A stretch of DNA of 64,000 nucleotides. Origin: Lentzea cavernae (GTDB taxonomy: Bacteria; Actinomycetota; Actinomycetes; Mycobacteriales; Pseudonocardiaceae). The DNA is taken from the NCBI RefSeq assembly GCF_014653695.1, contig NZ_BNAR01000001.1:620001-684000 (forward strand). Direction: 5' to 3'. Shown piece by piece: positions 35,180 through 43,718 of this stretch. Both the position numbers and the translations under genes were made by a program. The notes beneath the pieces are model-generated. The model was not told the origin of the DNA and did no database searches. It saw only the letters and a list, made by a program, of their open reading frames with translations. Each line of letters opens with the position of its first letter. The first letter of the stretch is position 1.

Positions 35180-36058
35180 GTGCGGCTGGAGTTGAACAGC
35201 TTCATCGACCCGGACCTCGCGCAACACGTCGAGGAGGCCCGGTCCGAGAACGCGAGGAGAGGCGTCCGGCGAGGTCCTGCCGGCCCCGAGGAACTGCGGG
35301 AACTCCGCGCCGCGTTCACGCCTTCGGAGAACTCCACGCCGGTCGAGTCCGGCGGCAGGCGGGCGCACGTCAGGATCTTCCGGCCGGAGGGCCCGCCGCG
35401 CGGCGTCTACCTGCACTTCCCCGGCGGCGGCTTCTACCTGGGCGCGCCGGTGCAGGACGACGAGCGCCACCAGCGGCTCGCGGACGCGCTCGGCATCGCG
35501 GTCGTGAGCGTCGACTACCGGCTCGCCCCGGAACACCCCTGGCCGGCCGCGCCCGACGACGCGGAGACCGCCGCGCGCTGGTTGATCGAGCACGCCGAGG
35601 AGCAGTTCGGCACGGCGAAGCTCGCCATCGGCGGGTTCTCGGCGGGCTCCACCCTCGCCGTGACGACGTTGCTCAGGCTGCGCGACCACCCGTTCACCGG
35701 CGCGGTGCTCCAGGCCGGCACGTACGACCTGAGCGGGCAGACCCCCGCGGGCCGGTTGATCGCCGGCGAGTACTTCATCGAGCTCTACGCGGGGCAGGCG
35801 CCGGACAGGACGAACCCGGACATCTCCCCCGTCTACGGCGACCAGCGCGGCCTGCCACCGCTGTTGGTGGTCGTCGGCGCGCTGGACGTCGTGCTGGAGG
35901 ACAACCTGGCCATGGCGGCCCGCGTCCTCGCGGCGGGCGGCGAGGTGGACCTCAGGATCTACCCCGAGTCGCAGCACGGTTTCACCAACCGCCGCACCGA
36001 GATGGCCCAGGAGGCACGCCTGCACATCGAGCGGTGGCTCGCGGAACGCCTCTCCTAG
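35180..36058 (+). CDS. Alpha/beta hydrolase of the hormone-sensitive lipase class
   Basis: A 292-residue esterase. The oxyanion motif HFPGGGF (HGGG-like), the nucleophile in GGFSAGS, the Asp in GALDVVLEDN and the His in SQHGFTNR make up a full catalytic set. The GTG at 35180 follows AGGGG and gives VRLELNSFIDPDLAQHV. No signal peptide. The natural ester is unknown. It is followed after 36 bp by a small membrane protein on the same strand. Confidence 0.87.
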   Translation: MRLELNSFIDPDLAQHVEEARSENARRGVRRGPAGPEELRELRAAFTPSENSTPVESGGRRAHVRIFRPEGPPRGVYLHFPGGGFYLGAPVQDDERHQRLADALGIAVVSVDYRLAPEHPWPAAPDDAETAARWLIEHAEEQFGTAKLAIGGFSAGSTLAVTTLLRLRDHPFTGAVLQAGTYDLSGQTPAGRLIAGEYFIELYAGQAPDRTNPDISPVYGDQRGLPPLLVVVGALDVVLEDNLAMAARVLAAGGEVDLRIYPESQHGFTNRRTEMAQEARLHIERWLAERLS

Positions 36059-36094
36059 ACTTCCGTCACCCGAGAGATCAACTGAGGTGGCGAC

Positions 36095-36487
36095 ATGAAG
36101 CTGGGCGATGTCACGCGGACCACTCTGGCCTGCGTCCGGATCTTCAACGGCGCGCTGGGCCTCCTCGCCGCCGACAGGATGGCGAAGAGCCTCGGCGACG
36201 AACTGGGCGACGACAAGCGGTTCGTCTACCCGGCGCGCATGTTCGGCATCCGCACGCTCGTCCTCGGCGTCGACCTGCTGACGTTGAAGAGCAGTGACGC
36301 GAACGCCGGCAGGGTGCTGCGCCAGGCCGTTCTCATCCACGCCACCGACACCGCCGCCGCCGTCTACGCGGGCAGGCGCGGCGAGCTGCCGGCCAGGGCG
36401 GCGAGGCTCACCACGATCATCTCCGCCGTCAACACCGGGCTGGCCGTCGTGTCCCTGATCGCCGCCGGGAAGGACAGCCGGGGCTGA
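36095..36487 (+). CDS. Small membrane-associated protein, unknown function
   Basis: A 130-residue protein with hydrophobic segments near residues 15-27, 48-62, 78-92 and 104-124. It begins MKLGDVTRTTLACVRIFNGALGLLAADRMAKSLG and carries a FVYPARMFGIRTLVLGVDLL stretch. I recognise the general type, common in actinobacteria, but no function. It follows the esterase closely and may be co-transcribed. Confidence 0.65.
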   Translation: MKLGDVTRTTLACVRIFNGALGLLAADRMAKSLGDELGDDKRFVYPARMFGIRTLVLGVDLLTLKSSDANAGRVLRQAVLIHATDTAAAVYAGRRGELPARAARLTTIISAVNTGLAVVSLIAAGKDSRG

Positions 36488-36500
36488 CCACCGCGGGAGG

Positions 36501-36537
36501 GCTGGAGGCGCCGGTCGACATGACCTGCACCTCCAGC
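36501..36537. terminator. Possible bidirectional hairpin
   Basis: GCTGGAGG (36501-36508) pairs with CCTCCAGC (36530-36537) across a 21-nt loop, between two convergent gene ends (36487 and 36563). A weak terminator candidate because of the large loop. Confidence 0.4.
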
Positions 36538-36562
36538 TTCGGCCGGACGCGCCGCCGTCCTC

Positions 36563-37351
36563 TCAGATGCTCTTGATCGAACCCGCGTGCACGGCCCAGT
36601 TCGACCCGATGGCGCTGGGCATCGTCGGCGACGCCAGCAGCACCACCGCGCGGGCGATCTCGTCCGGGTCGATCAGGTCACCGGTGAGCAGTCCGGTCTG
36701 CTCGGGCAGCGCCGCCAGCAGGTCGCCGTGCGCGATGCCCATGTTCGCCGCGACGCCCGCCATGTACCCGTCCGGGCCCACCAGCAGGTCGGTGCGCGTG
36801 CCACCAGGGGTCACGGCGTTCACGCGGACACCCTTGCGGCCGACCGCTTCGGCGAGCCCGCGGGTGAAGGCGTTCAGCGCCGCCTTGGCCGACGCGTAGG
36901 GCAACGGCGAGGTGTGCGGGTCGCGGGCGCTGCTGGAGCTGATGTTCACCACCGCACCTCTGGCCTCGACCAGCGCGGGAAGCGCGGCGCGAGTGGTGCG
37001 CACCGCACTGCTCAGGTTCAACGCGAACACGTTCGCCCAGGTGTCGTCGTCTCCGCTCAAGGGATCCTCGAAGATCCCGTCCGGCACCTCACCACCGCCG
37101 GCGTTGTTGACCAGCACGTCGAGCCGCGGGTCCACCGCCAGCGCCGCCTCGACCACCTCGCGCGGACCGTCCGAAGTGGACAGGTCGGCCGAGATGAAGT
37201 GCGCGCCGGTCTCCTTGAGCTCAGCGGTGTTGCGGCGCGCGGTCGCGATGACGGACGCGCCCTCGGCGACGAACGTTCGGACGATGGCAAGTCCGATGCC
37301 CTTGCTCGCCCCGGTGACGAGTACGCGCTTGCCTTCGAGTTGCAGGTCCAC
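36563..37351 (-). CDS. SDR-family oxidoreductase
   Basis: A 262-residue classical short-chain dehydrogenase. The cofactor motif is VTGASKGIGLA (residues 13-23), the structural NNAG appears as LVNNAGGGE, and the catalytic Ser, Tyr and Lys are in ISSSSARDPHTSPLPYASAKAALNAF. The GTG at 37351 follows GGAGAGGA. It is divergent from a TetR regulator, with a large dyad operator between them, so repression by that regulator is likely. Confidence 0.9.
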   Translation of the reverse strand: MDLQLEGKRVLVTGASKGIGLAIVRTFVAEGASVIATARRNTAELKETGAHFISADLSTSDGPREVVEAALAVDPRLDVLVNNAGGGEVPDGIFEDPLSGDDDTWANVFALNLSSAVRTTRAALPALVEARGAVVNISSSSARDPHTSPLPYASAKAALNAFTRGLAEAVGRKGVRVNAVTPGGTRTDLLVGPDGYMAGVAANMGIAHGDLLAALPEQTGLLTGDLIDPDEIARAVVLLASPTMPSAIGSNWAVHAGSIKSI

Positions 37352-37386
37352 GGGTTGTTCCTCTCCACGTCGTCTCTCCTCTTAAG

Positions 37387-37436
37387 TGATACACATCTGT
37401 CGCAGATACCGCAACAGATGCGACAGCCATGTATCA
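37387..37436. promoter_or_regulatory. 50-bp dyad operator between SDR and TetR genes
   Basis: TGATACA (37387) and TGTCGCA (37398) on one side are mirrored by TGCGACA (37419) and TGTATCA (37430) on the other, each pair separated by four bases, with a 14-bp centre. This nested symmetry suits two TetR dimers. It covers an in-frame ATG at 37429, which argues for the later TetR start. Confidence 0.75.
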
Positions 37437-37443
37437 TTTACGG

Positions 37444-38037
37444 GTGGCGGAGACGACAGGGCGACGACTGCGGGCAGACGCAGAGCACAACACCGCGCTC
37501 ATCCTCGTGGCCGCGGAGAAGGTGCTGGCGGACGATCCGTCGGCATCTCTGGAACGCATCGGCGAGGCGGCAGGCCTGACCAGGGCCACCGTCCACCGCC
37601 GCTTCAGCTCGCGCTCCGCGCTGCTGGAGGCCCTGACCGAGCAGCTCAACCAGCGGTACCTCACCGCACTGGAACAGGCGCGAGCGGACCTGGGCCGCCC
37701 GCTGGTGGCGTTCCGGCGGTTGACCGATGTGGTGTTCGAGCTCAAGGCCAGTCACCGGTTCGCGATGGAGCTGTCCGATGAGCAGCACGGTTGCCAGTCG
37801 GGCCTGAGCCCCGAAGTGGCCGCCGGGCTGGAGCAGGTCTTCGCCTGCATGAGAGAAGCCGGGGAGATCACCGCCACCGGCGCGGACTGGTGCCGCCACG
37901 TCTACCTCGCGGTGCTGCACCAGGTCCACCAGCTGCCCGAGGACGCTCCGGATCTGGTCGCATGTGGATCGTCACGAGCCGATCTGGTGGTCCGGACGGT
38001 GGTCGGCGCTCTCGGAGGCGTGCCTCGTCGACCTTGA
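37444..38037 (+). CDS. TetR-family transcriptional regulator
   Basis: A 197-residue TetR protein. The helix-turn-helix is ASLERIGEAAGLTRATVHRRFSSRSALLEALTEQL (about 32-66) and the rest is an all-helical ligand domain. The GTG at 37444 is preferred because the ATG 15 bp upstream is inside the operator; no ribosome site is clear, so a leaderless transcript is possible. It is divergent from the SDR gene at 36563, its probable target. Confidence 0.85.
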   Translation: MAETTGRRLRADAEHNTALILVAAEKVLADDPSASLERIGEAAGLTRATVHRRFSSRSALLEALTEQLNQRYLTALEQARADLGRPLVAFRRLTDVVFELKASHRFAMELSDEQHGCQSGLSPEVAAGLEQVFACMREAGEITATGADWCRHVYLAVLHQVHQLPEDAPDLVACGSSRADLVVRTVVGALGGVPRRP

Positions 38038-38150
38038 CCGCAACCCCAGCGGGTTCGTCTCGGCAGAGCTGTGACACCGCAGGCGTTCCGCCCCGATCTT
38101 GTCCATTGTGGAGCGGGATGGCCCCCTTCGCGCCCGGTAGCATCGCGACC

Positions 38151-38990
38151 ATGTCCTCGGCCAACCCCCTCGGTGAGTTCCTCCGCGCGAACCGGGCCCG
38201 GCTGGACCCCGCCGACGCGGGGCTGCCCGGCGCCGGCGGCAGCCGCCGGGTCACGGGGCTGCGCCGGGAGGAGGTGGCGGTGCTCGCCGGCGTGAGCGCC
38301 GACTACTACGCCCGCCTCGAGCAAGGTCGGGAGCGCAATCCGTCGGCGCAGGTACTGGCAGCCATCGGACAGGCGTTGCGGCTGAGCGCGGACGGGAGGG
38401 AACACCTCTTCCGGCTCGCCGGGCTCACCCCCCGGATGGGACCGGACAGCGCGCGCGACCTCGTCCACCCCTCGCTGTTGCACCTGCTCGAGTCGTTTCC
38501 CGCCTCGGCGGCCTACGTTCTCGGTCCCTCGTTCGACGTGCTGGCGGCGAACACCCTCGCGACCGCGCTGCTGTCCCCGTTCGGCGACATGCGGAACATG
38601 GTGCGGATCCTGTTCACCCATCCCGAGGCCCGCACCGTGTTCGTCGACTGGCCCGCCGTCGTGCGCGCCACCGTGTACGCGCTGCGGCTGAACGCCGGCC
38701 GGTTCCCGCAGGACGGGGAGATCAGCGCACTCGTCGACGGGTTGTCCGAGTCCTCTCCGGAGTTCCGAGCACTGTGGAACGACCAGTCCGTCGGCGGTCT
38801 CACCCGTGCGTTCAAGGTGTTCGTCCACCCCGGCGCGGGACGGGTCGAACTGACCTACCAGACCTTCGACGTGCACGACGCGCCCGGTCAGCAGCTGCTC
38901 GTCGGCACGGCCGAACCCGGTAGCCGCAGTGCCGAGGCGTTGTCCTACCTGGCTTCTCTGCAGCCCGCGTCCCCTCCCGGCGGCCGCTGA
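38151..38990 (+). CDS. XRE-family regulator with MmyB-type ligand domain
   Basis: A 279-residue regulator. The N-terminal helix-turn-helix (about 10-75: VTGLRREEVAVLAGVSADYYARLEQGRERNPSAQVLAAI) is followed by the MmyB-like PAS-related domain (VLGPSFDVLAANTLATALLSPF; NMVRILFTHPEARTVFVDW; HPGAGRVELTYQTFDV). Such regulators usually control an adjacent oxidoreductase; here the SDR at 39101 follows on the same strand. Confidence 0.88.
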   Translation: MSSANPLGEFLRANRARLDPADAGLPGAGGSRRVTGLRREEVAVLAGVSADYYARLEQGRERNPSAQVLAAIGQALRLSADGREHLFRLAGLTPRMGPDSARDLVHPSLLHLLESFPASAAYVLGPSFDVLAANTLATALLSPFGDMRNMVRILFTHPEARTVFVDWPAVVRATVYALRLNAGRFPQDGEISALVDGLSESSPEFRALWNDQSVGGLTRAFKVFVHPGAGRVELTYQTFDVHDAPGQQLLVGTAEPGSRSAEALSYLASLQPASPPGGR

Positions 38991-39100
38991 CGCCCGGTCT
39001 CCGAGGGTGGGTGTGCCACACCTGGGCTACGGCGTCCTTCTTCGTGTGCGCTCTGACGAGTTGACTCGTTCTCGTCGGTCACGTCGAGGGAATGAGTTCT

Positions 39101-39844
39101 ATGAAGATCGTTGTCATCACCGGTGGGAGTCGGGGCCTGGGCGCCGCCGCGGCGCGAGCGTGTGCGAACCGGGGCATGGGCGTCGTCTTGACGTACAAGG
39201 CGAATCCCGAGTCGGCGGCCCGCGTGGTCGACGACATCGCCGGGGGTGGCGGCACCGCTGTCGCGCTGCCCCTGGACGTCTCCGACGTGTCGTCGTTCGG
39301 TGGGTTCCGCGAGGCGGTTCAGGTCGCGGTGCGCGAGAAGTGGGGGCGGGAGGGGATCGACGGGCTGGTGAACAACGCCGGGTACGGGGTGTACACCCCG
39401 ATCGCGTCCGTGTCGGAGGAGGTGTTCGACGCACTGTTCGCCGTGCACCTGAAGGGACCGTTCTTCCTCACGCAGGCACTGCTTCCGCTGATCGCGGACG
39501 GCGGTGCCGTGGTGAACATGACGAGTGCGACCTCACGGGTGGCGACGCCGGGAGTGGCCCCCTACGCGAGTTTCAAGGGAGGCCTCGAGGTGCTGACCCG
39601 GTACATGGCCAAGGAGTTCGGCGAGCGGAGGATCCGGGCGAACGCGATCGCGCCGGGCGCCATCCGCACGGAGCTCGGCGGTGGGCTGACGCCGGAGTTC
39701 GAGGCGGCACTGGCGGCCCAGACTGCCCTGGGACGTGTCGGTGAGCCCGAGGAGGTCGGCTCGGTGGTCGCCACCCTGCTGTCGGACGACGGGGGCTGGA
39801 TCAACGCCCAGACCATCGAGGTCGCCGGTGGGTACAGCATCTGA
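39101..39844 (+). CDS. SDR-family oxidoreductase
   Basis: A 247-residue classical SDR. The cofactor motif is ITGGSRGLGAAAA, the NNAG motif is LVNNAGYGVYTP, and the catalytic residues are in MTSATSRVATPGVAPYASFKGGL. The ATG at 39101 was chosen over the one at 39092 because GAGGGA ends nine bases upstream of it and directly abuts the other. Substrate unknown; control by the upstream MmyB-type regulator is likely. Confidence 0.88.
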   Translation: MKIVVITGGSRGLGAAAARACANRGMGVVLTYKANPESAARVVDDIAGGGGTAVALPLDVSDVSSFGGFREAVQVAVREKWGREGIDGLVNNAGYGVYTPIASVSEEVFDALFAVHLKGPFFLTQALLPLIADGGAVVNMTSATSRVATPGVAPYASFKGGLEVLTRYMAKEFGERRIRANAIAPGAIRTELGGGLTPEFEAALAAQTALGRVGEPEEVGSVVATLLSDDGGWINAQTIEVAGGYSI

Positions 39845-40006
39845 GCTGTCATCGGCGATGCCGGCCGGACCAGTTCGGAGGCGCGGCACGCAGCCCGGGG
39901 ACGCGCCGGCGGGCTCCCCTGGGGACCAGGGACACTCACGGGCGCGAACGACACCCTGGCACGGGAAGTCTGGCTCCTGCACACAGCACCACGAGGAGCG
40001 GACGAC

Positions 40007-40447
40007 ATGCCCACGATCACCCTGACCCAGCAGACCACCGCGACGCCCGAGCAGTTCGTCGCCGGACTCACCGACTTCGGCCCCGGCCGCGCCGGGCTCT
40101 TCCCCAACAGCGCCGACGCCGACCTGCGGGTGCACGACCGCGGTGACACGTTCGCCGACGTCACCGAGGGCTCGGGCGGCATCTGGGAACGCCTGCACTA
40201 CGACTGGTCGGACCTCAGCCGCGTCGTGCTCACCACGGTCGACTCCAACGTGTGGGGCGGGCGTTCCGGCCACACATACACGTTCACGAAGCAGGCCGAC
40301 GGGACGACGCTCGTGCGAGCGGAAGTGGTGCGGGAGGGCAAGAACCTCAAGGGCAAGCTGCTCGGCCTCTCGCTCGGCCTGCTCGGCAAGAAGGTGCTCG
40401 GCGGCGCGCTGGAGAAGACCGTGCGGGCCATCGAGACCAGGGGTTAG
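40007..40447 (+). CDS. SRPBCC-family protein
   Basis: A 146-residue SRPBCC (polyketide cyclase/START-like) protein with no signal peptide. It has the usual N-terminal beta strand (TITLTQQTTATPEQFVAGLTDFGPGR), central strands, and a long C-terminal helix (GGALEKTVRAIE). An iron box-like sequence overlaps its stop codon, but that belongs to the downstream siderophore permease gene. A link to siderophore function is not supported by the sequence. Confidence 0.75.
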   Translation: MPTITLTQQTTATPEQFVAGLTDFGPGRAGLFPNSADADLRVHDRGDTFADVTEGSGGIWERLHYDWSDLSRVVLTTVDSNVWGGRSGHTYTFTKQADGTTLVRAEVVREGKNLKGKLLGLSLGLLGKKVLGGALEKTVRAIETRG

Positions 40448-40462
40448 GTAAGGGTGCCCTGG
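40444..40462. promoter_or_regulatory. Iron box-like site before cchC-like gene
   Basis: 13 of 19 bases match the DmdR/IdeR iron box TTAGGTTAGGCTAACCTAA, including TTAGGT and CCT. It lies 36-54 bp upstream of the first permease start. Confidence 0.5.
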
Positions 40463-40497
40463 GTCAACGGGCCGGGCGGCGGCTAACGTAGCCCGTC

Positions 40498-41562
40498 GTG
40501 AGCATGGTCGTGGAGCAACGCGGGCCCGAACCCGCACCGGCGCCGGAGGGCCCGCACCGCAGGCGGCGCCTCGGGCTGGCGGGCCTGCTGGTGTTGCTGG
40601 CCGCGGCGTCGGTGTTGTCCCTGGTGGTCGGCGCGCGGTCGCTCACCCCGGCCGAGGTGTGGCAGGGGTTGTTCGGCGATCCCGGCGGCGACCAGCGGCT
40701 CGTCGAGATCACGCTGATCGTGCAGACGCTGCGGGTGCCGCGGACCGTGCTCGCCGTCGTGGCGGGCATCGGGCTCGGCGTCGCGGGCGCGTTGATCCAG
40801 GGCCACACCCGCAACCCCATCGCCGACACCGGACTGCTCGGCGTCAACTCCGGGGCGTCGTTCGCGGTGGTGCTGTCGGTCTACCTGTTCGGGCTGTCGA
40901 GCCCGTTGCAGTACATGTGGTTCGCGTTCCTCGGCGCCGCCGTGGCGGGCGTGCTGGTGTTCGGGCTGTCGAGCCTCGGCCGCGGCGCGGGCAACCCGCT
41001 GACCCTCGCGCTCGCCGGGCAGGGCGTCACCGTGTTCCTGGCCGCGATGACGACGGCGGTCGCTCTCGGCAGCACCCAGGCGCTCGACGTGCTGCGGTTC
41101 TGGAACGCGGGCTCGGTGCAGGGCGTCGGGTTCGACGTGATCTGGCCCGCGGCGGTCTTCATCGGCGTCGGCGTCTTCCTGGCCCTGCTCAACCTCCCGG
41201 CGATCAACCTGCTCAACCTCGGTGACGACGTCGCGCGCGGTCTCGGCGTGAACATCGCGGCGAACCGCACCATCGGCGTCGTGGCCATCACGCTGCTCGC
41301 GGGCGCGGCCACGGCGGCGTGCGGGCCCATCGCGTTCCTCGGCCTGATGGTCGCGCACGTCGCGCGGTGGTTCACCGGACCGGACTACCGCTGGCTCGTG
41401 CCGTACGCGGGGCTGCTCGGCGCGGCCGTGCTGCTGCTCGGCGACATCGCGGGCCGGCTCGTCGCACGGCCCGCCGAACTGCAGGCGGGCATCGTCATCG
41501 CTCTCATCGGCGCCCCGTTCTTCGCGGTGCTGGTCTGGCTCGGGAAGTTCAGGCAGGCATGA
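40498..41562 (+). CDS. cchC: Ferric-siderophore ABC permease (FecCD family)
   Basis: A 354-residue membrane permease of the iron-siderophore (BtuC/FecCD) class, with about ten membrane segments. Family signatures are RVPRTVLAVVAGIGLGVAGALIQGHTRNPIADTGLLGVNSGA and GPIAFLGLMVAHVARW. The GTG at 40498 is used here; an ATG at 40504 is equally possible. It is first in a gene order matching coelichelin cchCDEFGHIJ. The stop overlaps the next start by 4 bp. Confidence 0.9.
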   Translation: MSMVVEQRGPEPAPAPEGPHRRRRLGLAGLLVLLAAASVLSLVVGARSLTPAEVWQGLFGDPGGDQRLVEITLIVQTLRVPRTVLAVVAGIGLGVAGALIQGHTRNPIADTGLLGVNSGASFAVVLSVYLFGLSSPLQYMWFAFLGAAVAGVLVFGLSSLGRGAGNPLTLALAGQGVTVFLAAMTTAVALGSTQALDVLRFWNAGSVQGVGFDVIWPAAVFIGVGVFLALLNLPAINLLNLGDDVARGLGVNIAANRTIGVVAITLLAGAATAACGPIAFLGLMVAHVARWFTGPDYRWLVPYAGLLGAAVLLLGDIAGRLVARPAELQAGIVIALIGAPFFAVLVWLGKFRQA

Positions 41563-42614
41563 TCGAGACACCCGAAATGCACCGCGGCGTCCGCGTCGGC
41601 GGCTGGTCCTGGGTGTGGCGCCCGTGGATCGTGCTCGTCACCGTCGTGCTGACCGCGCTGACGTTCCTGATCTTCTCCGTGTCGATCGCCATCGGCGACT
41701 TCACCATCGAGCTCCCCGCCGTGTTCAGGACGCTGATCGGCCAGGGCGAGCGGGTCGACGAGTTCGTGATCATGGACCTGCGGATGCCGCGCGCCCTCGT
41801 CGGTCTCATCGCCGGCGTCGCGCTCGGGATCTCCGGCGCGCTGACCCAGTCGATCGCGCGCAACCCCCTCGCGAGCCCCGACGTCCTCGGCATCACCGGC
41901 GGCGCCAGCGCCACGGCGGTCTTCGTCGTGACGGCGAGCGGCGGCACGGCGATCGCGAACTCGATCGGCCTGTCCACGGCCGCGCTCGCCGGCGGCCTGC
42001 TGACCGGGTTCCTCGTGTACTTCATGGCGTGGAAGAAGGGCATCGACGGCTTCCGCCTGATCCTCATCGGCGTCTCGGTCAGCGCCGTGACGCAGGCGCT
42101 CACGACGTGGCTGCTGGTCCTCGCGGACCTCCGCGACGTCGCCCGCGCCCAGCGGTGGCTCGTCGGGTCGCTCGACTCGCGGTCGTGGTCCGAGGTGTGG
42201 GCGTCGGTCTGGATCATGGCCGCGCTGGTCCTCGTCGTGCTGGTGGCCGCCTTCCAGATGAGGCCCATGCACTTCGGTGACGACGTGGCCGCCGGTCTCG
42301 GCGTCCGCTACTCGGCCGTGCGCGCGATCTTGCTGCTGTGCGCGGTGCTGCTGGCCGGTGTCGCGGTCTCGGCCGCCGGGCCGGTGCCGTTCGTGGCGCT
42401 GGTCGCGCCGCAGATCACCATGCGGCTGATGCGCACGCCCGTGCCGCCGCTGATCGCCTCCGGGCTCTTCGGGGCGTTGCTGTTGATCGGCTCGGACCTG
42501 ATCGCGCGGACGGTGCTGCCCAACGACCTGCCCGTCGGCATCGTGACGGCGATCATCGGCGGGCCGTTCCTCGTCTACCTGCTCGTGCGGGCGAACCTGA
42601 AGCGCGCTGCCTGA
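41559..42614 (+). CDS. cchD: Ferric-siderophore ABC permease (FecCD family)
   Basis: A 351-residue second FecCD permease, paired with the gene at 40498 to form the heterodimeric channel. Signatures are RMPRALVGLIAGVALGISGALTQSIARNPLASPDVLGITGGA and GPVPFVALVAPQITMR. The ATG overlaps the preceding stop (ATGA). A hairpin and a duplicated copy of the gene's last 15 or so bases follow, before the ATPase gene. Confidence 0.9.
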   Translation: MIETPEMHRGVRVGGWSWVWRPWIVLVTVVLTALTFLIFSVSIAIGDFTIELPAVFRTLIGQGERVDEFVIMDLRMPRALVGLIAGVALGISGALTQSIARNPLASPDVLGITGGASATAVFVVTASGGTAIANSIGLSTAALAGGLLTGFLVYFMAWKKGIDGFRLILIGVSVSAVTQALTTWLLVLADLRDVARAQRWLVGSLDSRSWSEVWASVWIMAALVLVVLVAAFQMRPMHFGDDVAAGLGVRYSAVRAILLLCAVLLAGVAVSAAGPVPFVALVAPQITMRLMRTPVPPLIASGLFGALLLIGSDLIARTVLPNDLPVGIVTAIIGGPFLVYLLVRANLKRAA

Positions 42615-42792
42615 GGCCGGCCTTCGTCAGCGGCGTTCGGGCCGAGCACTCGCCGCCGCGCCTGCGCGTCAACGCACGAGTCCGGTTGCGTTGACGCACG
42701 GGGGACGGCGGGCCGCTCGGCACCACGATCACGCTCGCCCACCGGCCCCCATCGCCTCAACCTGAAGCGCGCTGCCTGAGGCCAGCCTTCGT
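42594..42792. repeat. Direct repeat of the cchD 3' end
   Basis: The 34-bp segment 42594-42627, spanning the last codons and stop of the permease gene, recurs at 42759-42792 with one mismatch, 165 bp downstream. The hairpin at 42666-42697 lies between the copies. It appears to be an old tandem duplication that now separates the permease and ATPase genes. Confidence 0.75.
42666..42697 (+). terminator. Hairpin after the FecCD permease genes
   Basis: GCGTCAACGCA (42666-42676) pairs perfectly with TGCGTTGACGC (42687-42697), 10-nt loop. It suggests that the ATPase gene, which has its own iron box, is transcribed separately. Confidence 0.7.
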
Positions 42793-42810
42793 TAAGTAAG
42801 GTTGCCCTAT
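42792..42810. promoter_or_regulatory. Iron box-like site at the cchE start
   Basis: TTAAGTAAGGTTGCCCTAT overlaps the ATG at 42809 and keeps the TTA, AAGG and CCTA parts of the DmdR/IdeR box. Binding here would block both promoter and start. Confidence 0.5.
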
Positions 42811-43642
42811 GACCGCGCTGCGCAACGATGCCGCCCGACTGGGGGCCGAGGGCGTCACGGTCGGGTACGCCGACAGGGTCGTGCTCGACAACCTCGACGT
42901 CGCCATCCCCACCGGGGTGATCACCACGGTCATCGGCCCCAACGGCTGCGGCAAGTCGACGTTGCTGCGCACGCTGTCGCGGTTGCTCAAACCGCGCCAG
43001 GGCACGGTGCTGCTCGACGGCCACGACATCGCGCGGCTCAGGACCAAGGACGTGGCGAAGCGGATGGGGCTGCTGCCGCAGACGCCGATCGCGCCGGAGG
43101 GCCTGACGGTCGCCGACCTGGTGGCGCGGGGGCGGCACCCGCACCAGAGCTGGGTGCGGCAGTGGTCCAGCGACGACGCGGACGTGGTCGCCAAGGCGTT
43201 GCGCATGACCGGTGTCGCCGATCTGGCGCACCGGCCCGTCGACTCGCTCTCGGGCGGTCAGCGGCAGCGGGTGTGGATCTCCATGACGCTCGCGCAGGGC
43301 ACCGACCTGCTGTTGCTGGACGAGCCGACGACGTACCTCGACCTCGCGCACGCGATCGACGTGATCGACCTGGTCGACGACCTGCACGAGAGCGGCTGCA
43401 CGATCGTGATGGTCCTGCACGACCTGAACCTGGCGGTGCGCTACAGCGACAACCTGATCGTGATGAAGTCCGGGGCGATCGTGGCGCAGGGTCATCCGAG
43501 CGACGTGATCACGAGCGACCTGCTGCTGGACACGTTCGGGCTGCAGGCGAAGGTCATCGACGACCCCGTGAGCGAGCGGCCGCTGATCGTGCCGATCGGC
43601 CGGACCCACGTGGTATCGAAGAGTGACCAAGACCTTGGTTAG
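42809..43642 (+). CDS. cchE: Ferric-siderophore ABC transporter ATPase
   Basis: A 277-residue FecE-type ATPase. Walker A GPNGCGKST (near residues 44-52), signature LSGGQRQRV, Walker B LLLLDEPTTYLD and H-loop VLHDL are intact. The ATG at 42809 sits inside an iron box-like site and has no clear ribosome site, so a leaderless transcript is possible. It powers the permease pair encoded at 40498 and 41559. Confidence 0.9.
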   Translation: MTALRNDAARLGAEGVTVGYADRVVLDNLDVAIPTGVITTVIGPNGCGKSTLLRTLSRLLKPRQGTVLLDGHDIARLRTKDVAKRMGLLPQTPIAPEGLTVADLVARGRHPHQSWVRQWSSDDADVVAKALRMTGVADLAHRPVDSLSGGQRQRVWISMTLAQGTDLLLLDEPTTYLDLAHAIDVIDLVDDLHESGCTIVMVLHDLNLAVRYSDNLIVMKSGAIVAQGHPSDVITSDLLLDTFGLQAKVIDDPVSERPLIVPIGRTHVVSKSDQDLG

Positions 43643-43652
43643 CCTGCCCTAA
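43634..43652. promoter_or_regulatory. Iron box, distal, upstream of cchF
   Basis: 14 of 19 bases match the DmdR/IdeR consensus, with GGTTAG and CCTAA intact. It overlaps the end of the ATPase gene and lies 67-85 bp upstream of the lipoprotein start. Confidence 0.6.
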
Positions 43653-43660
43653 CTGGGTGA

Positions 43661-43679
43661 TAAGGTTCGGCTGTCCTAA
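43661..43679. promoter_or_regulatory. Iron box, proximal, upstream of cchF
   Basis: 15 of 19 bases match the DmdR/IdeR consensus, with AAGGTT, GGCT and CCTAA intact. With the box at 43634 it forms a tandem pair 27 bp apart. Confidence 0.7.
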
Positions 43680-43718
43680 ATTTCCCCCGCCGCGTGGGCA
43701 GCGAAGAAGAGGTGCCGA

